A stretch of DNA of 64,000 bases from JAEEJA01 sp036343175 (lineage in GTDB: Bacteria > Bacillota > Clostridia > Lachnospirales > Lachnospiraceae), in NCBI GenBank assembly GCA_036343175.1, contig JAZASR010000007.1, positions 30,572 through 94,571 on the forward strand, in the 5' to 3' direction. This document shows, piece by piece, positions 26,208 through 35,199 of this stretch. The translations under genes and the position numbers were made by a program. Numbering within the stretch: position 1 is the stretch's first letter; every line of letters begins with the position of its first letter. Under the pieces are notes generated by a model. The model did no database searches. It was not told the origin of the DNA and saw nothing but the letters and a program-made list of their open reading frames with translations.

Positions 26208-27140
26208 TCAGATCGGATAATTGCATGCCCCGGCAAGTTTTTCCGCATAGAGGTATGGAACAGAAAGGCTTCCCCGGCCTGTTCCAATGTGGATATCCGG
26301 TTTTGCAGAGCCATGGAAGTCAGAACCGCCGCTTGGAAGCAGGCGGTATTTTCTGGCAAGAAGCGAGACCTTTCTTTCATCTTCATAACTATGGCTTGGA
26401 TACTTTACCTCGATTCCGGTAAGACCGCAGCCTGTCAGATATTTTACCAATGAGTCCAGCTCAGCGTAGTCAAGTCTGTATTGAAGAGGGTGTGCCATAA
26501 CAGCGACTCCTCCTGCCTTCTTTATGGTATCTATTGCCTCATCCATCGGTATATACCTGCGCGGCACATAGTATTTGCAGTTCGTATCAAGGTACTTTTT
26601 GAAGGCAGCTGATGTATTGGATGAAAGACCATGTTTTACAAGTGCTGCGGCAAAGTGTGCTCTTGTAACAACAGTGTCGGGATTGCCTGCAAGGAGATCC
26701 TCCTCTGTAATGGGAATGCCGTCTTTATTGAATCTTTCCAGCATTTCCATGTTCCTATTATGACGAGATTCTATTATCCTGTCTGATACGGCCTTCAGGT
26801 ATGAACTGTCCGGATTGACGAAAAGTCCTACTATGTGGATGTCTCCGCTCTTATATGCAGAAGAGATCTCTATTCCTGGTATTACTGTGATATGCCTGCC
26901 AAACGTTCCTTCATTATTATCTCTGCTGGTTCCTGTATTTATGGCATTTTCACCGTCTTTTTTTCCGGATCCGTTCACATCATTTTCAGCTTTAAGAGCT
27001 TCCGCTATTCCATTCACAGAATCGTGGTCAGTGATGGCGACGGCTGAAAGACCTGCATCATATGCAAGCTTTACAAGCTCTGCAGGCGTGCACGAACCAT
27101 CAGACGCAGTAGTGTGCGTGTGAAGATCTGCTGTCCTCAT
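26208..27140 (-). CDS. PHP domain phosphoesterase (YciV/RNase AM-like)
   Basis: The protein of 310 residues has the PHP metal motifs: DLHTHTTASDGSCTP at residues 5-19, ITDHDSV near 37-43, the glutamate in IPGIEIS and late HPLQ and SDFHG segments. Relatives hydrolyse 3',5'-nucleotide bisphosphates or trim RNA 5' ends; the actual substrate here is open. It differs from close relatives by a polar insertion of about 30 residues (NGSGKKDGENAINTG) after the second motif. AGGAG precedes the ATG on the minus strand. It is the only minus-strand gene in the first 51 kb and sits between yajC and a divergent phosphate transporter unit. Confidence 0.88.
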   Translation of the reverse strand: MRTADLHTHTTASDGSCTPAELVKLAYDAGLSAVAITDHDSVNGIAEALKAENDVNGSGKKDGENAINTGTSRDNNEGTFGRHITVIPGIEISSAYKSGDIHIVGLFVNPDSSYLKAVSDRIIESRHNRNMEMLERFNKDGIPITEEDLLAGNPDTVVTRAHFAAALVKHGLSSNTSAAFKKYLDTNCKYYVPRRYIPMDEAIDTIKKAGGVAVMAHPLQYRLDYAELDSLVKYLTGCGLTGIEVKYPSHSYEDERKVSLLARKYRLLPSGGSDFHGSAKPDIHIGTGRGSLSVPYLYAEKLAGACNYPI

Positions 27141-27246
27141 TTTAAATTCTCCTGTTTTTATTTGGAAATAATATTCCCATATTTGTTAATAATTAGTCTT
27201 ATTTTAAATTATCAGCATGGTTATGTAAAGTTTTCGAAAAATTATT

Positions 27247-27274
27247 TTGATATATTACCGCCATGTGTTATAAT
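27247..27274 (+). promoter_or_regulatory. Promoter of the phosphate transporter pair
   Basis: TTGATA (27247-27252) and TATAAT (27269-27274) with a 16-base spacer; TGT just before the -10 adds an extended element. The leader to the first gene is about 65 nt. Confidence 0.7.
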
Positions 27275-27345
27275 ATGTCATTGTTGAATACTATGATTAA
27301 AGAAGAAAATAGCAGCAGTTAAGGTAATAGCTGCACGGAGGAACT

Positions 27346-27960
27346 ATGAAAAGAAAACCGGATGAGATGATGGAATTCCTGATAAAAATTGCCGAGAATA
27401 TGAATGTCACGGGCAAGTACTTTGCAGAAGCCAGGGTGGGTTCCGTATCGGGCCTTAAGTTCTTTTCAGCTAAGATGAAAGAATATGAGAATCAGGGCGA
27501 TACCCTTGTTCACGAAGCCAATGTAAAGCTTAACCATGCCTTTATTACGCAGATAGAGCAGGAAGATATCATGTATCTGGCTGAATCTATGGATGAGGTG
27601 GTTGACGGTCTTGAGGAGTGTGCCGGATATCTTTATATGTACGGACTTGTCGATGAGGATGAGTACATACAGAAGTTCAGAGAGAATCTCAGCAAATGTA
27701 CTGACGAGCTCCTTACAGCCATTAAGCTTCTTGCAGAAAAGAAATATCATGACATTAAGCCGCATACGGTCAATGTTAAGACTTATGAGGGAGAGTGTGA
27801 TGTCGTTGAGAGAAAGGCCATCAGAAAGCTCTTTAAGAAATATTCAGACCCGATAAGGATCATTCAGCTCAAGGATATTTATGAACTCCTTGAAGATACG
27901 ACAGATGCATGTCAGGCAGTTGCAAAGATTCTTGACTCTGTTGTCATGAAGAATCTCTGA
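27346..27960 (+). CDS. DUF47/PhoU-like phosphate transport accessory protein
   Basis: This 204-residue cytosolic helical protein belongs to the DUF47 (UPF0111) family, whose genes nearly always precede a PiT transporter, as here (19 bases apart). It contains the family patterns MKEYENQGDTLVHE and EGECDVVERKAIRKLF, with acidic E-x-x-D type repeats that bind metal in PhoU relatives. It is believed to regulate the partner transporter. GGAGG precedes the ATG. Confidence 0.92.
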   Translation: MKRKPDEMMEFLIKIAENMNVTGKYFAEARVGSVSGLKFFSAKMKEYENQGDTLVHEANVKLNHAFITQIEQEDIMYLAESMDEVVDGLEECAGYLYMYGLVDEDEYIQKFRENLSKCTDELLTAIKLLAEKKYHDIKPHTVNVKTYEGECDVVERKAIRKLFKKYSDPIRIIQLKDIYELLEDTTDACQAVAKILDSVVMKNL

Positions 27961-27979
27961 TGCGGGGGATCAATGAACT

Positions 27980-28978
27980 ATGGCCACGCTCATAATTACA
28001 ATAATACTTGCACTGACATTTGATTTCATTAATGGCTTTCATGATACAGCTAATGCCATAGCTACTGCAGTTTCGACGAGAGCCTTGAGAATGAAGGAAG
28101 CTATCATCATGGCAGCAGTCATGAACTTCACCGGTGCGGTCATGTTTACCGGTGTTGCAGAGACAATAGCAAAGGATGTTGTTGATCTTGATACTATATC
28201 CAAAGGATCCGAGGTCCTTATCGCAGCCATGATAACAGCTGTGCTCTGGAATCTTTTCACATGGTACTTTGGTATACCAAGCTCTTCATCACATGCTCTG
28301 ATAGGCGCTCTTGCGGGGTCAGCAATGGCTGATGCCGGCATACATGCAGTTAAGTTCAAGGGGTTCATTACTATATTCATATCCCTTATTGCCTCGCCTG
28401 TTATTGCTTTTGGTGCAGGCTTTGCAGTTTTTTCACTGCTGAAGCTGATACTTAAGCGGGTAAATGTATATAAGGCCAATAAGAACCTGCGTAAGATCCA
28501 GATCTTCACGGCGGCTCTTCAGGCTTTCTCACATGGATCCAATGATGCTCAGAAGTCGATGGGCATCATAACCATGGCACTCATGAGTCATGGGATCATA
28601 AGTGATATGACCATACCTCATTGGGTGCAGTTTGCATGTGCGCTTTCAATGACTATAGGCACCAGCGTCGGCGGATGGCGCATCATAAAGACAGTGGGGC
28701 GCCAGATCATGAAGCTCAAGCCTGTAAATGCTGTAGCTGCGGACTTTTCATCATCTCTGGTCATCCAGATCGCGACGCACTTAAGTCTCCCGGTAAGTAC
28801 GACTCATGTTATATCCTCTTCTATTATCGGGGTAGGTACTGCCCAGAGAGTTAAGGATGTAAAGTGGGCAACAGCTAAGAAAATGGTAACAGCGTGGTTT
28901 ACCACGATCCCTGTGACCATCATGGTTTCTGCAGGCATATTTGTTATAGTAAACCTGATTTTCGAGGCGATCGGCTGA
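27980..28978 (+). CDS. pit: PiT family inorganic phosphate transporter
   Basis: PiT proteins are low-affinity symporters for phosphate, usually as a metal-phosphate complex with protons. The 332-residue membrane protein has the duplicated family signature: FINGFHDTANAIATAVSTRA near the N-terminus and FSHGSNDAQKSMGII in the second half, each followed by further membrane segments, about ten in total. It is shorter than E. coli PitA and resembles the compact Gram-positive type. It forms a two-gene unit with the DUF47 protein. Confidence 0.93.
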   Translation: MATLIITIILALTFDFINGFHDTANAIATAVSTRALRMKEAIIMAAVMNFTGAVMFTGVAETIAKDVVDLDTISKGSEVLIAAMITAVLWNLFTWYFGIPSSSSHALIGALAGSAMADAGIHAVKFKGFITIFISLIASPVIAFGAGFAVFSLLKLILKRVNVYKANKNLRKIQIFTAALQAFSHGSNDAQKSMGIITMALMSHGIISDMTIPHWVQFACALSMTIGTSVGGWRIIKTVGRQIMKLKPVNAVAADFSSSLVIQIATHLSLPVSTTHVISSSIIGVGTAQRVKDVKWATAKKMVTAWFTTIPVTIMVSAGIFVIVNLIFEAIG

Positions 28979-29050
28979 ATGACCGCCATATTAAATGAAT
29001 GTAATAATAAGGTAAAGTTTATCAGAATCTGCCTATTGGAGATTCATTAG

Positions 29051-29059
29051 TGGTATAAT
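29051..29059 (+). promoter_or_regulatory. Extended -10 promoter of motAB
   Basis: TGGTATAAT is an extended -10 element 76 bases before the motA ATG. No flagellar sigma-28 type promoter (TAAA with CCGATAA) is visible in this gap. Confidence 0.55.
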
Positions 29060-29134
29060 ATTATAAATTCCGTTATTTATCTTGTATTTATAAGCTTAAC
29101 GGAAGTGAAAACTTGAAAGAAAGGGTAGCTGATC

Positions 29135-29926
29135 ATGGAAATTACGACTCTGGCCGGTACTGCGCTTGGTTTCATAGCTGTAGCACTTGCCATGTATTTC
29201 AAAGGTGTTGCTCCGAGCGTTTTCATAAACCCGGCAGCATTCTGCGTTATCATTCTTGGTACTATTGCTACGGTTCTGAACGCCTTTCCGGGTAAGAATC
29301 TCAAGTGCCTTGGAGCTCTTTTCGGAAAGATCTTCAAGGAGACCAAGCTTATGAGTGAAAAGGATGTAATAGTCCTTATGACAGACCTTTCACAGGAGGC
29401 CAGAAGGAACGGTCTTCTGGCACTTGAAGGAAAGCTCGAGTCCATAGAGGATCCTTTTATTAAGAAGGGTCTTAACTACGTGGTTGATGGTATGTCAGAA
29501 GAACTCATTGCTGATATTCTTGAAGCAGACGTAAGTAATATGGAAGACAGACATAAACAGAATGCCAGCATATTCAGCCAGGCAGGTATGTACGCACCTA
29601 CCCTGGGCGTTATGGGTGCCGTATTCGGACTTATAGCCGCCATGGGACATATCGATGATACAGGACTTATGGCACACGCCGTTGCCGCAGCATTCATCGC
29701 TACTATCCTCGGTATCTTCACAGGTTACGTTCTCTGGAACCCGTTTGCTAATAAGCTGAAGGTAAAGTCAGCAGCTGAGGTGCATATCAAGAACATGATC
29801 ATTGAGGGCGTCCTTTCGATCCAGGCAGGAGATTCACCTACAGTACTTCAGGAAAAGCTTATTTCCATGTGCGCTCAGGCCGATCAGGAGAAGATCAAGG
29901 GAGAGCTGCAGGGCAGTCAGGGATAA
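29135..29926 (+). CDS. motA: Flagellar motor stator protein MotA
   Basis: MotA forms the five-fold ring of the stator and turns ion flow into rotation. The 263-residue protein has four membrane segments (about 5-25, 33-50, 147-170, 181-201), the cytoplasmic loop with the torque-related ARRNGLLALE (conserved Arg) and the conserved proline in TLGVMGAVFGLI and following residues. The weak AAGGG upstream of the ATG is the only visible ribosome binding site. motB follows after 45 bases. Confidence 0.95.
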   Translation: MEITTLAGTALGFIAVALAMYFKGVAPSVFINPAAFCVIILGTIATVLNAFPGKNLKCLGALFGKIFKETKLMSEKDVIVLMTDLSQEARRNGLLALEGKLESIEDPFIKKGLNYVVDGMSEELIADILEADVSNMEDRHKQNASIFSQAGMYAPTLGVMGAVFGLIAAMGHIDDTGLMAHAVAAAFIATILGIFTGYVLWNPFANKLKVKSAAEVHIKNMIIEGVLSIQAGDSPTVLQEKLISMCAQADQEKIKGELQGSQG

Positions 29927-29971
29927 TTTTTATAATGAGATATAGTAATATCAGAGGAAAGGAGACCGATT

Positions 29972-31003
29972 ATGGCTAAGAGACAGAAAAAGCCTGAAGA
30001 GGAAGGCAATGGCGAAGCCTGGCTCCTCCCGTATTCAGACCTTATGACCCTTCTTCTTGCCGTGTTCGTTGTTCTCTTTGCAGTTAGTTCTGTAGATCAG
30101 GGCAAGGCTGACAGTATGGCTCAGTCCTGGTTGGGCATGATGCATGGCTCTAATGGCATCTTCTTAAGCGGAGGTTCCAGCGAGTTTCAGGTTAATAAAG
30201 GTTTTATTGATCAGGGAGCGGGCAATTCAGGCAGCGATGCTGCTTCTGCAAGCTCTGTCACAAGCAGCTCCGGAGGCGGTACATATACAGTTACCTCTGA
30301 AGGAGGTACAGTTTATGAAGTTTCATCATCAGGCGTGAGGGTCATCTCAGAAGGAAAAGGATCTTCTTCAGGTTCAGGGAAAAGCGGATCGTCCGGATCT
30401 TCAGAAGGCATGCAGGGCGGCAATGCTCCTACACCCGGTCCGACTGATAATGGGAATCAGTCAGCAGAGTCCGAAGGCAATTCCGAGGTCGATGTACAGC
30501 AGTTTTTGGGCGATGATGAGTTCTATCAGATGGCAAGACTTCATGTAGAACTTCAGCATCTTTTCGAAAATTCAAAGCTTAAAGGCAAGGCAACATCTGT
30601 TATAGATAAGAGAGGTCTTGTTGTGAGCCTCAATTCAGCGATCCTTTTTGATTCGGGAAGTGCTGAGATCAAGCCTGAGAATGCCAGGACGCTTGCCCAT
30701 CTGGGTAAGATTCTTAAGCGTGTCAATAAAGGTATAAGGATAGAGGGACATACCGATAACGTTCCTATACATTCGGCAGTATATCCATCGAACTGGGAAC
30801 TTTCAGCAGCAAGAGCAAGTTCCATAGTTAAGCTTTTCATAGACAATGATAAGATATCACCTGACAAACTGGTTGCAGTAGGCTATGGTGAATACAGACC
30901 GGTAGCTGATAACAGTACTGCTGAGGGCAGGAGCAAGAACAGAAGGGTCGATATCATAGTATTAAGTGAGAAGTATGACAACCTTGAAGTGGGTATGCAG
31001 TAA
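29972..31003 (+). CDS. motB: Flagellar motor stator protein MotB, with Ser/Gly-rich linker
   Basis: MotB anchors the stator to peptidoglycan and carries the ion-binding aspartate. The protein (343 residues) begins with EEEGNGEAWLLPYSDLMTLL, where the aspartate of YSDLMT is the conserved ion site, followed by one membrane segment (to about residue 45). The C-terminal OmpA-like domain includes FDSGSAEIKP, GHTDNVPI and NRRVDI. Between them lies an unusually long Ser/Gly-rich stretch (about 85-165). AAAGGAG precedes the ATG. This pair, two chemoreceptors and the GGDEF protein indicate a swimming cell. Confidence 0.95.
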   Translation: MAKRQKKPEEEGNGEAWLLPYSDLMTLLLAVFVVLFAVSSVDQGKADSMAQSWLGMMHGSNGIFLSGGSSEFQVNKGFIDQGAGNSGSDAASASSVTSSSGGGTYTVTSEGGTVYEVSSSGVRVISEGKGSSSGSGKSGSSGSSEGMQGGNAPTPGPTDNGNQSAESEGNSEVDVQQFLGDDEFYQMARLHVELQHLFENSKLKGKATSVIDKRGLVVSLNSAILFDSGSAEIKPENARTLAHLGKILKRVNKGIRIEGHTDNVPIHSAVYPSNWELSAARASSIVKLFIDNDKISPDKLVAVGYGEYRPVADNSTAEGRSKNRRVDIIVLSEKYDNLEVGMQ

Positions 31004-31032
31004 CCTCCATTTATTCCATCCAAAAATATTTT

Positions 31033-31061
31033 TTGCTATTCTCATCAATTTGTGGTACAAT
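31033..31061 (+). promoter_or_regulatory. Promoter of secDF
   Basis: TTGCTA (31033-31038) and TACAAT (31056-31061), 17-base spacer, with TGG before the -10 as an extended element. It gives secDF its own start, independent of yajC. Confidence 0.7.
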
Positions 31062-31166
31062 GCAGAATGCTTTATATTTTTTTACATTAAAGCTTTTGGC
31101 TTTTGTTTTTAAGGGCCGGGCTTTTTTGTGATTTTGTATTACATATTTAAAGGAGATATCAGTAAC

Positions 31167-33653
31167 ATGAACAAGAACAAGGGATTGCTTACTATTCTCA
31201 TAACCCTTATCATTATCGGTTTGAGCGGTTATGGAATACTTGTAGGCTTCACGGACCAGCACAAGCTGAGTGCCAAGAATATCATCTTGGGACTCGATCT
31301 TAATGGTGGCGTCAGTATCACATACGAGGTTCAGGGTAAGGTTCCTACCCAGACCGAGATGAAGGATACTATTAAGAAGATGCAGGACAGGGCTGAAGTA
31401 TACAGTACCGAGTCATCAGTAGTACAGGAAGGTTCAAAGAGGATCGTCATTGATATTCCTGGTGCCAAGGATGCAGAAAAGGTACTTAAGGGACTCGGCC
31501 GTGAGGGATCTCTTGATTTCGTAGGCGAGGACGATGTTACAGAAGGTAAGAACGGAAAGGTTTCTTACGATAAGAGCGCAGTCATCTGTACAGGTGCTGA
31601 CGTTAAGACAGCAGAGGCCGGAAACTCACAGGATCCTACAACTCATGCTAAAGAGTATGTAGTTGACATTACATTTACAGAGTCCGGTACAAAGAAGTTT
31701 GCTGATGCAACTGCCAAGGCCGTTGTTGACCATAAGAGGATCTTCATTATATATGATGGCAAGACACTTTCAGATCCTACAGTTCAGGCTGAGATCGATG
31801 ATGGTGTTGCACAGATCTCAGGCGGTTTCGAGACTTACGATGAAGCTAAGGAGCTTGCATCCGGTATTCGTATAGGTGCGCTTCCTGTAGAGCTTAAGGA
31901 GGTCCAGTCACAGTCAGTAGATGCCCAGTTAGGTCAGGGTGCTCTTTCATCCAGTATCACAGCCGGTATAGTTGGTTTCATACTTGTCGTACTGATCATG
32001 CTTGTCTTCTACAGACTTCCTGGTCTTTCATCAAGTATTGCCCTTATAGTTTTCATATGTCTCTACTTACTTGCAATAAATGCACTTAACGTAACGCTTA
32101 CACTTCCTGGTGTAGCCGGCGTAGTACTTAATATAGGTATGGCGGTCGATGCGAACGTTATCATATTCCAGCGTATCAAAGAAGAGCTTGCCAAAGGAAA
32201 GACTGTATCCTCAGCCATTGACCTTGGTTTCTCAAAGGCTCTTTCAGCGATCATAGACTCTAACGTAACTACCCTTATCGCAGCAATTGTTCTTTATGCG
32301 AAGGGTACAGGTACAGTCAGAGGTTTCGCCATCACTCTCGCAATAGGTATTATCTTATCATTCGTTACAGCTATCACAGTTACCAGACTTCTTCTTAAGT
32401 CATTCTGTGCTCTTGGTGTCAATGATATCAAGTTCTTCGGCGTTCAGAAAGAAAGAAAGATCATAGATTTCGTCGGGAAGAGAAAGATCTTCTTTACTAT
32501 TGCGATCGTTCTTATTGCCTGCTGCGGCATTACGCTTGGCGTCAACAAGGCAAATACAGGCAAGATCTTAAATTATGGTCTTGAGTTCGTAGGCGGTACT
32601 ACATTCAACGTACCATTCAATGATGATACAAAGATCGATGATTCTCTCAAGAAAGATGTTGAGAAGATCGTTGAGGATAAGGCAAATACAGATGAAGTAA
32701 TCCTTGCCAAGGTATCAGGTAAGAATACACTTAAGATCCAGACTTCATCGCTTGATGAAGAGACACGTGACAACGTGGTCGATGCTTTGGCTGATAAGTA
32801 TAAGCTTGATTCCAAGGATATAGTATATGAGAATATCACAGGTTCTATATCTTCAGAAGTCAGAAGGAATGCTGTAATTGCTGTCATCATAGCTGCGATC
32901 TGTATGCTCATTTATATTGCAGTAAGATTTAGCGATTTTGTATTTGCGGGTACTGCAGTCCTTGCAATTCTCCATGATATCATAATGGTACTCCTGCTTT
33001 ATGCAGTTTCAAAGATAGCTGTAGGCTCTACATTTATAGCAGTCATGCTTACGATACTTGGTTATTCCATCAACTCCACGATCGTTATCTTCGACCGTGT
33101 GCGTGAGAACTTAAAGGGCGCTCATAAGGATAAAGAGACATTCAGGATGGTAGTTAACAAGTCAGTTACTGATACTCTTTCAAGATCTATCAATACAAAC
33201 CTGACAACATTCGTAATGCTCTTTACACTTGTTATCTTCGGTGTATCATCTGTAAGAGACTTTGCAGTTCCTCTTATGGTCGGTATCATCGCGGGTACAT
33301 ATTCATCTATCTTCATTACATCGCCTCTCTGGTATACCTTCAAAGCACCTGCTCTTCCTGACAAAGCACCTGAGGTTCCTCAAAAGGGATCTAAGAAGTC
33401 AAAGAAGAAGGCTGCAGCCAATACTGAGTCAAAGCCTGCTGAGGATAATAATGAAGTTAAGGACCAGGCAGAGGTCAGCAAAGACGCTGCTGCAGAGACT
33501 GTATCTGCAGAGGAAAAGAGTCAGGAGACTGAGAGCACATCAAAGTCTGCAGAAGCTGTTTCAGAGAATGCTCCTGCAAAGAAGCCTGTAAATACTTCCA
33601 AGAATGGCAATAACAGGCCTCGTAAGAAGAAAAAGAAAAAAGGCGGAAGATAA
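31167..33653 (+). CDS. secDF: Fused SecD-SecF protein translocase subunit
   Basis: SecDF uses the proton gradient to help pull proteins out of the Sec channel. The 828-residue chain contains SecD (first membrane segment, the GLDLNGG motif, the P1 ectodomain, then membrane segments including GMAVDANVIIFQRIKEEL) fused to SecF (second set, with YSINSTIVIFDRVREN). The last 110 residues are a charged disordered tail, Ala/Lys/Glu-rich and ending in a Lys run before GGR; this is not part of the usual fold. ATG 31167 with AAAGGAG upstream is chosen over an open frame back to 31128. Confidence 0.95.
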   Translation: MNKNKGLLTILITLIIIGLSGYGILVGFTDQHKLSAKNIILGLDLNGGVSITYEVQGKVPTQTEMKDTIKKMQDRAEVYSTESSVVQEGSKRIVIDIPGAKDAEKVLKGLGREGSLDFVGEDDVTEGKNGKVSYDKSAVICTGADVKTAEAGNSQDPTTHAKEYVVDITFTESGTKKFADATAKAVVDHKRIFIIYDGKTLSDPTVQAEIDDGVAQISGGFETYDEAKELASGIRIGALPVELKEVQSQSVDAQLGQGALSSSITAGIVGFILVVLIMLVFYRLPGLSSSIALIVFICLYLLAINALNVTLTLPGVAGVVLNIGMAVDANVIIFQRIKEELAKGKTVSSAIDLGFSKALSAIIDSNVTTLIAAIVLYAKGTGTVRGFAITLAIGIILSFVTAITVTRLLLKSFCALGVNDIKFFGVQKERKIIDFVGKRKIFFTIAIVLIACCGITLGVNKANTGKILNYGLEFVGGTTFNVPFNDDTKIDDSLKKDVEKIVEDKANTDEVILAKVSGKNTLKIQTSSLDEETRDNVVDALADKYKLDSKDIVYENITGSISSEVRRNAVIAVIIAAICMLIYIAVRFSDFVFAGTAVLAILHDIIMVLLLYAVSKIAVGSTFIAVMLTILGYSINSTIVIFDRVRENLKGAHKDKETFRMVVNKSVTDTLSRSINTNLTTFVMLFTLVIFGVSSVRDFAVPLMVGIIAGTYSSIFITSPLWYTFKAPALPDKAPEVPQKGSKKSKKKAAANTESKPAEDNNEVKDQAEVSKDAAAETVSAEEKSQETESTSKSAEAVSENAPAKKPVNTSKNGNNRPRKKKKKKGGR

Positions 33654-33694
33654 TTCCTTAAAATTTGCCTGCCAGACGCAGGTATCACATAATT

Positions 33695-33735
33695 AAAGAG
33701 AAGACTGCATATTACATATGTGGTCTTTTCTTTTA
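33695..33735 (+). terminator. Probable terminator of secDF
   Basis: AAAGAGAAGACT pairs (with one G-T) with GGTCTTTTCTTT, then TTAAT. The loop is about 15 bases. It overlaps only the non-coding extension of the next open frame. Confidence 0.6.
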
Positions 33736-33779
33736 ATATGATTTTTATAAGTGCATTTATTGCAGGGAAAGGATCAGCT

Positions 33780-35192
33780 ATGCGAATAATAAAACCCAAG
33801 TTCCTTCAGGCAGCGCTTACAAAACCAGGCCATAATCTGTTTATGGAGTTTTTGATCGCAGGACTCCTTTTTGTGATAGGTGAATTCGTAATGAGCTGCT
33901 TTGAGTCTCCGTTTCTTATGGATTATTTTATGAAGAATACGGACTATAAAAGCCTGCTTTCCGGAGGCTCTTTTGATATGTCAGCTATTGCTTCATCGAT
34001 GAAGGACCTTCCTGAATGGTTCAATTTTGTATTCCTGTCGGCTGAGATATTGCTGGTGTTTGTATGCATGATATATTGCAGGAGCTTTGAAAAACGTCCG
34101 CTTTATTCCATGGGATTTACAGGCAGGAGAATAGGCACATATGTGAGCCTTGGGGCACTGGCGGGTTTCATGATCCCGGCTTTATATGTACTGGTGGCAT
34201 GCCTTTCAGAAAGTGCATCATTTACCGGTTTCTCATCTGATTTCAACCCGGGCTTCTTTGCAGCCTATCTCGGGGCCTACCTTATTCAGGGATTTGCGGA
34301 AGAAACATTTACGAGAGGATATTTCTTTGTGAGTCTTACTAAAAGATATTCAGTCCTTGCATCAGCAGTTTCGAGCTCCCTGATAATAGCTATGTTTCAG
34401 CAGGGTGGCACCGGCATTTCCATAATGTCATTCATCAATGCCGTTCTTTTTGGAACCATGATGGCTTTGATATTCGTAAAGACAGAAAGTATATGGTTCT
34501 GTGCAGTTCTTCATGGTGTATGGAACTTCACAGAAAGCTGCATATTCGGATTATCGACAGAAGGGCTGCTTGACAAGAATTCATTATTTGTAACTGATCT
34601 TTATACAGACAGTCTGACAGAGAAGCTTTTGTCCGGCGGTTCCGTCGGCGCAGTCGGATCCTTATTTACTACATTTGTACTTCTTGTGGTAATAGTACTT
34701 GTTCTTTTCTCAATGAAGAAACAGGGAATTGCCATTAAAGATACGCCAGAGGCAGCAAAAGAAGAGGTCGAGTTCAATAAATACATGACCAGCCAGTATA
34801 AGACCAGGCAGCAGCGTCAGTTTGAAGAATTTGCCCGTCAAATGACTGATATTTCCCGTGCTGATGAAGAAAAGCGCAAAGGCAGCGCAGATAATGTGCG
34901 GCAGGAGCCGACGCCCCGCGACTTCATCAGGAAAGCCATGGGTAAGTATGAGGATAATGCCGGGAATACAGCTAATATGAAGAATTCCGATCAGCTGCCT
35001 TCTGATGGAGGAGTTGTCTACGATAAGCATAATACCATATTTGGTTCATCATTCTTTGATGACGTGAGAGGACCGGAGGGGTATGGCAATGTATCGGAGG
35101 CCGGCGTCGGATCCGAAGAGCCTGAAGAAGCAGAGAAAAGAGCAGATGTGCTTTCCAAAACATCAGATGATAAGGGAACAGAACAGGATTGA
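33780..35192 (+). CDS. CPBP-type (CAAX-like) membrane protease homologue with long cytoplasmic tail
   Basis: The 470-residue protein has about eight membrane segments over the first 320 residues and the glutamate motif EETFTR (174-179) plus the late histidine motif HGVWN (245-249) of the Abi/CPBP family, which cleaves membrane proteins or confers resistance to bacteriocins. The second motif, usually F-x-x-x-H after the SSLIIA strand, reads MFQQGG here, so one metal ligand seems replaced by glutamine; activity is uncertain. A polar tail of about 150 residues follows. ATG 33780 has AAAGGA upstream; the upstream frame overlaps the terminator. recG follows after 7 bases. Confidence 0.82.
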   Translation: MRIIKPKFLQAALTKPGHNLFMEFLIAGLLFVIGEFVMSCFESPFLMDYFMKNTDYKSLLSGGSFDMSAIASSMKDLPEWFNFVFLSAEILLVFVCMIYCRSFEKRPLYSMGFTGRRIGTYVSLGALAGFMIPALYVLVACLSESASFTGFSSDFNPGFFAAYLGAYLIQGFAEETFTRGYFFVSLTKRYSVLASAVSSSLIIAMFQQGGTGISIMSFINAVLFGTMMALIFVKTESIWFCAVLHGVWNFTESCIFGLSTEGLLDKNSLFVTDLYTDSLTEKLLSGGSVGAVGSLFTTFVLLVVIVLVLFSMKKQGIAIKDTPEAAKEEVEFNKYMTSQYKTRQQRQFEEFARQMTDISRADEEKRKGSADNVRQEPTPRDFIRKAMGKYEDNAGNTANMKNSDQLPSDGGVVYDKHNTIFGSSFFDDVRGPEGYGNVSEAGVGSEEPEEAEKRADVLSKTSDDKGTEQD

Positions 35193-35199
35193 GTAAAAC

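Noticed and set aside
26124..26453. Plus-strand frame of 109 codons opposite the PHP gene
   Set aside because: It is antisense to a clear gene with catalytic motifs, and starts upstream of the bidirectional terminator.
29000..29134. Flagellar sigma-28 promoter before motA
   Set aside because: No TAAA/CCGATAA pair is present; an extended -10 of sigma-A type is.
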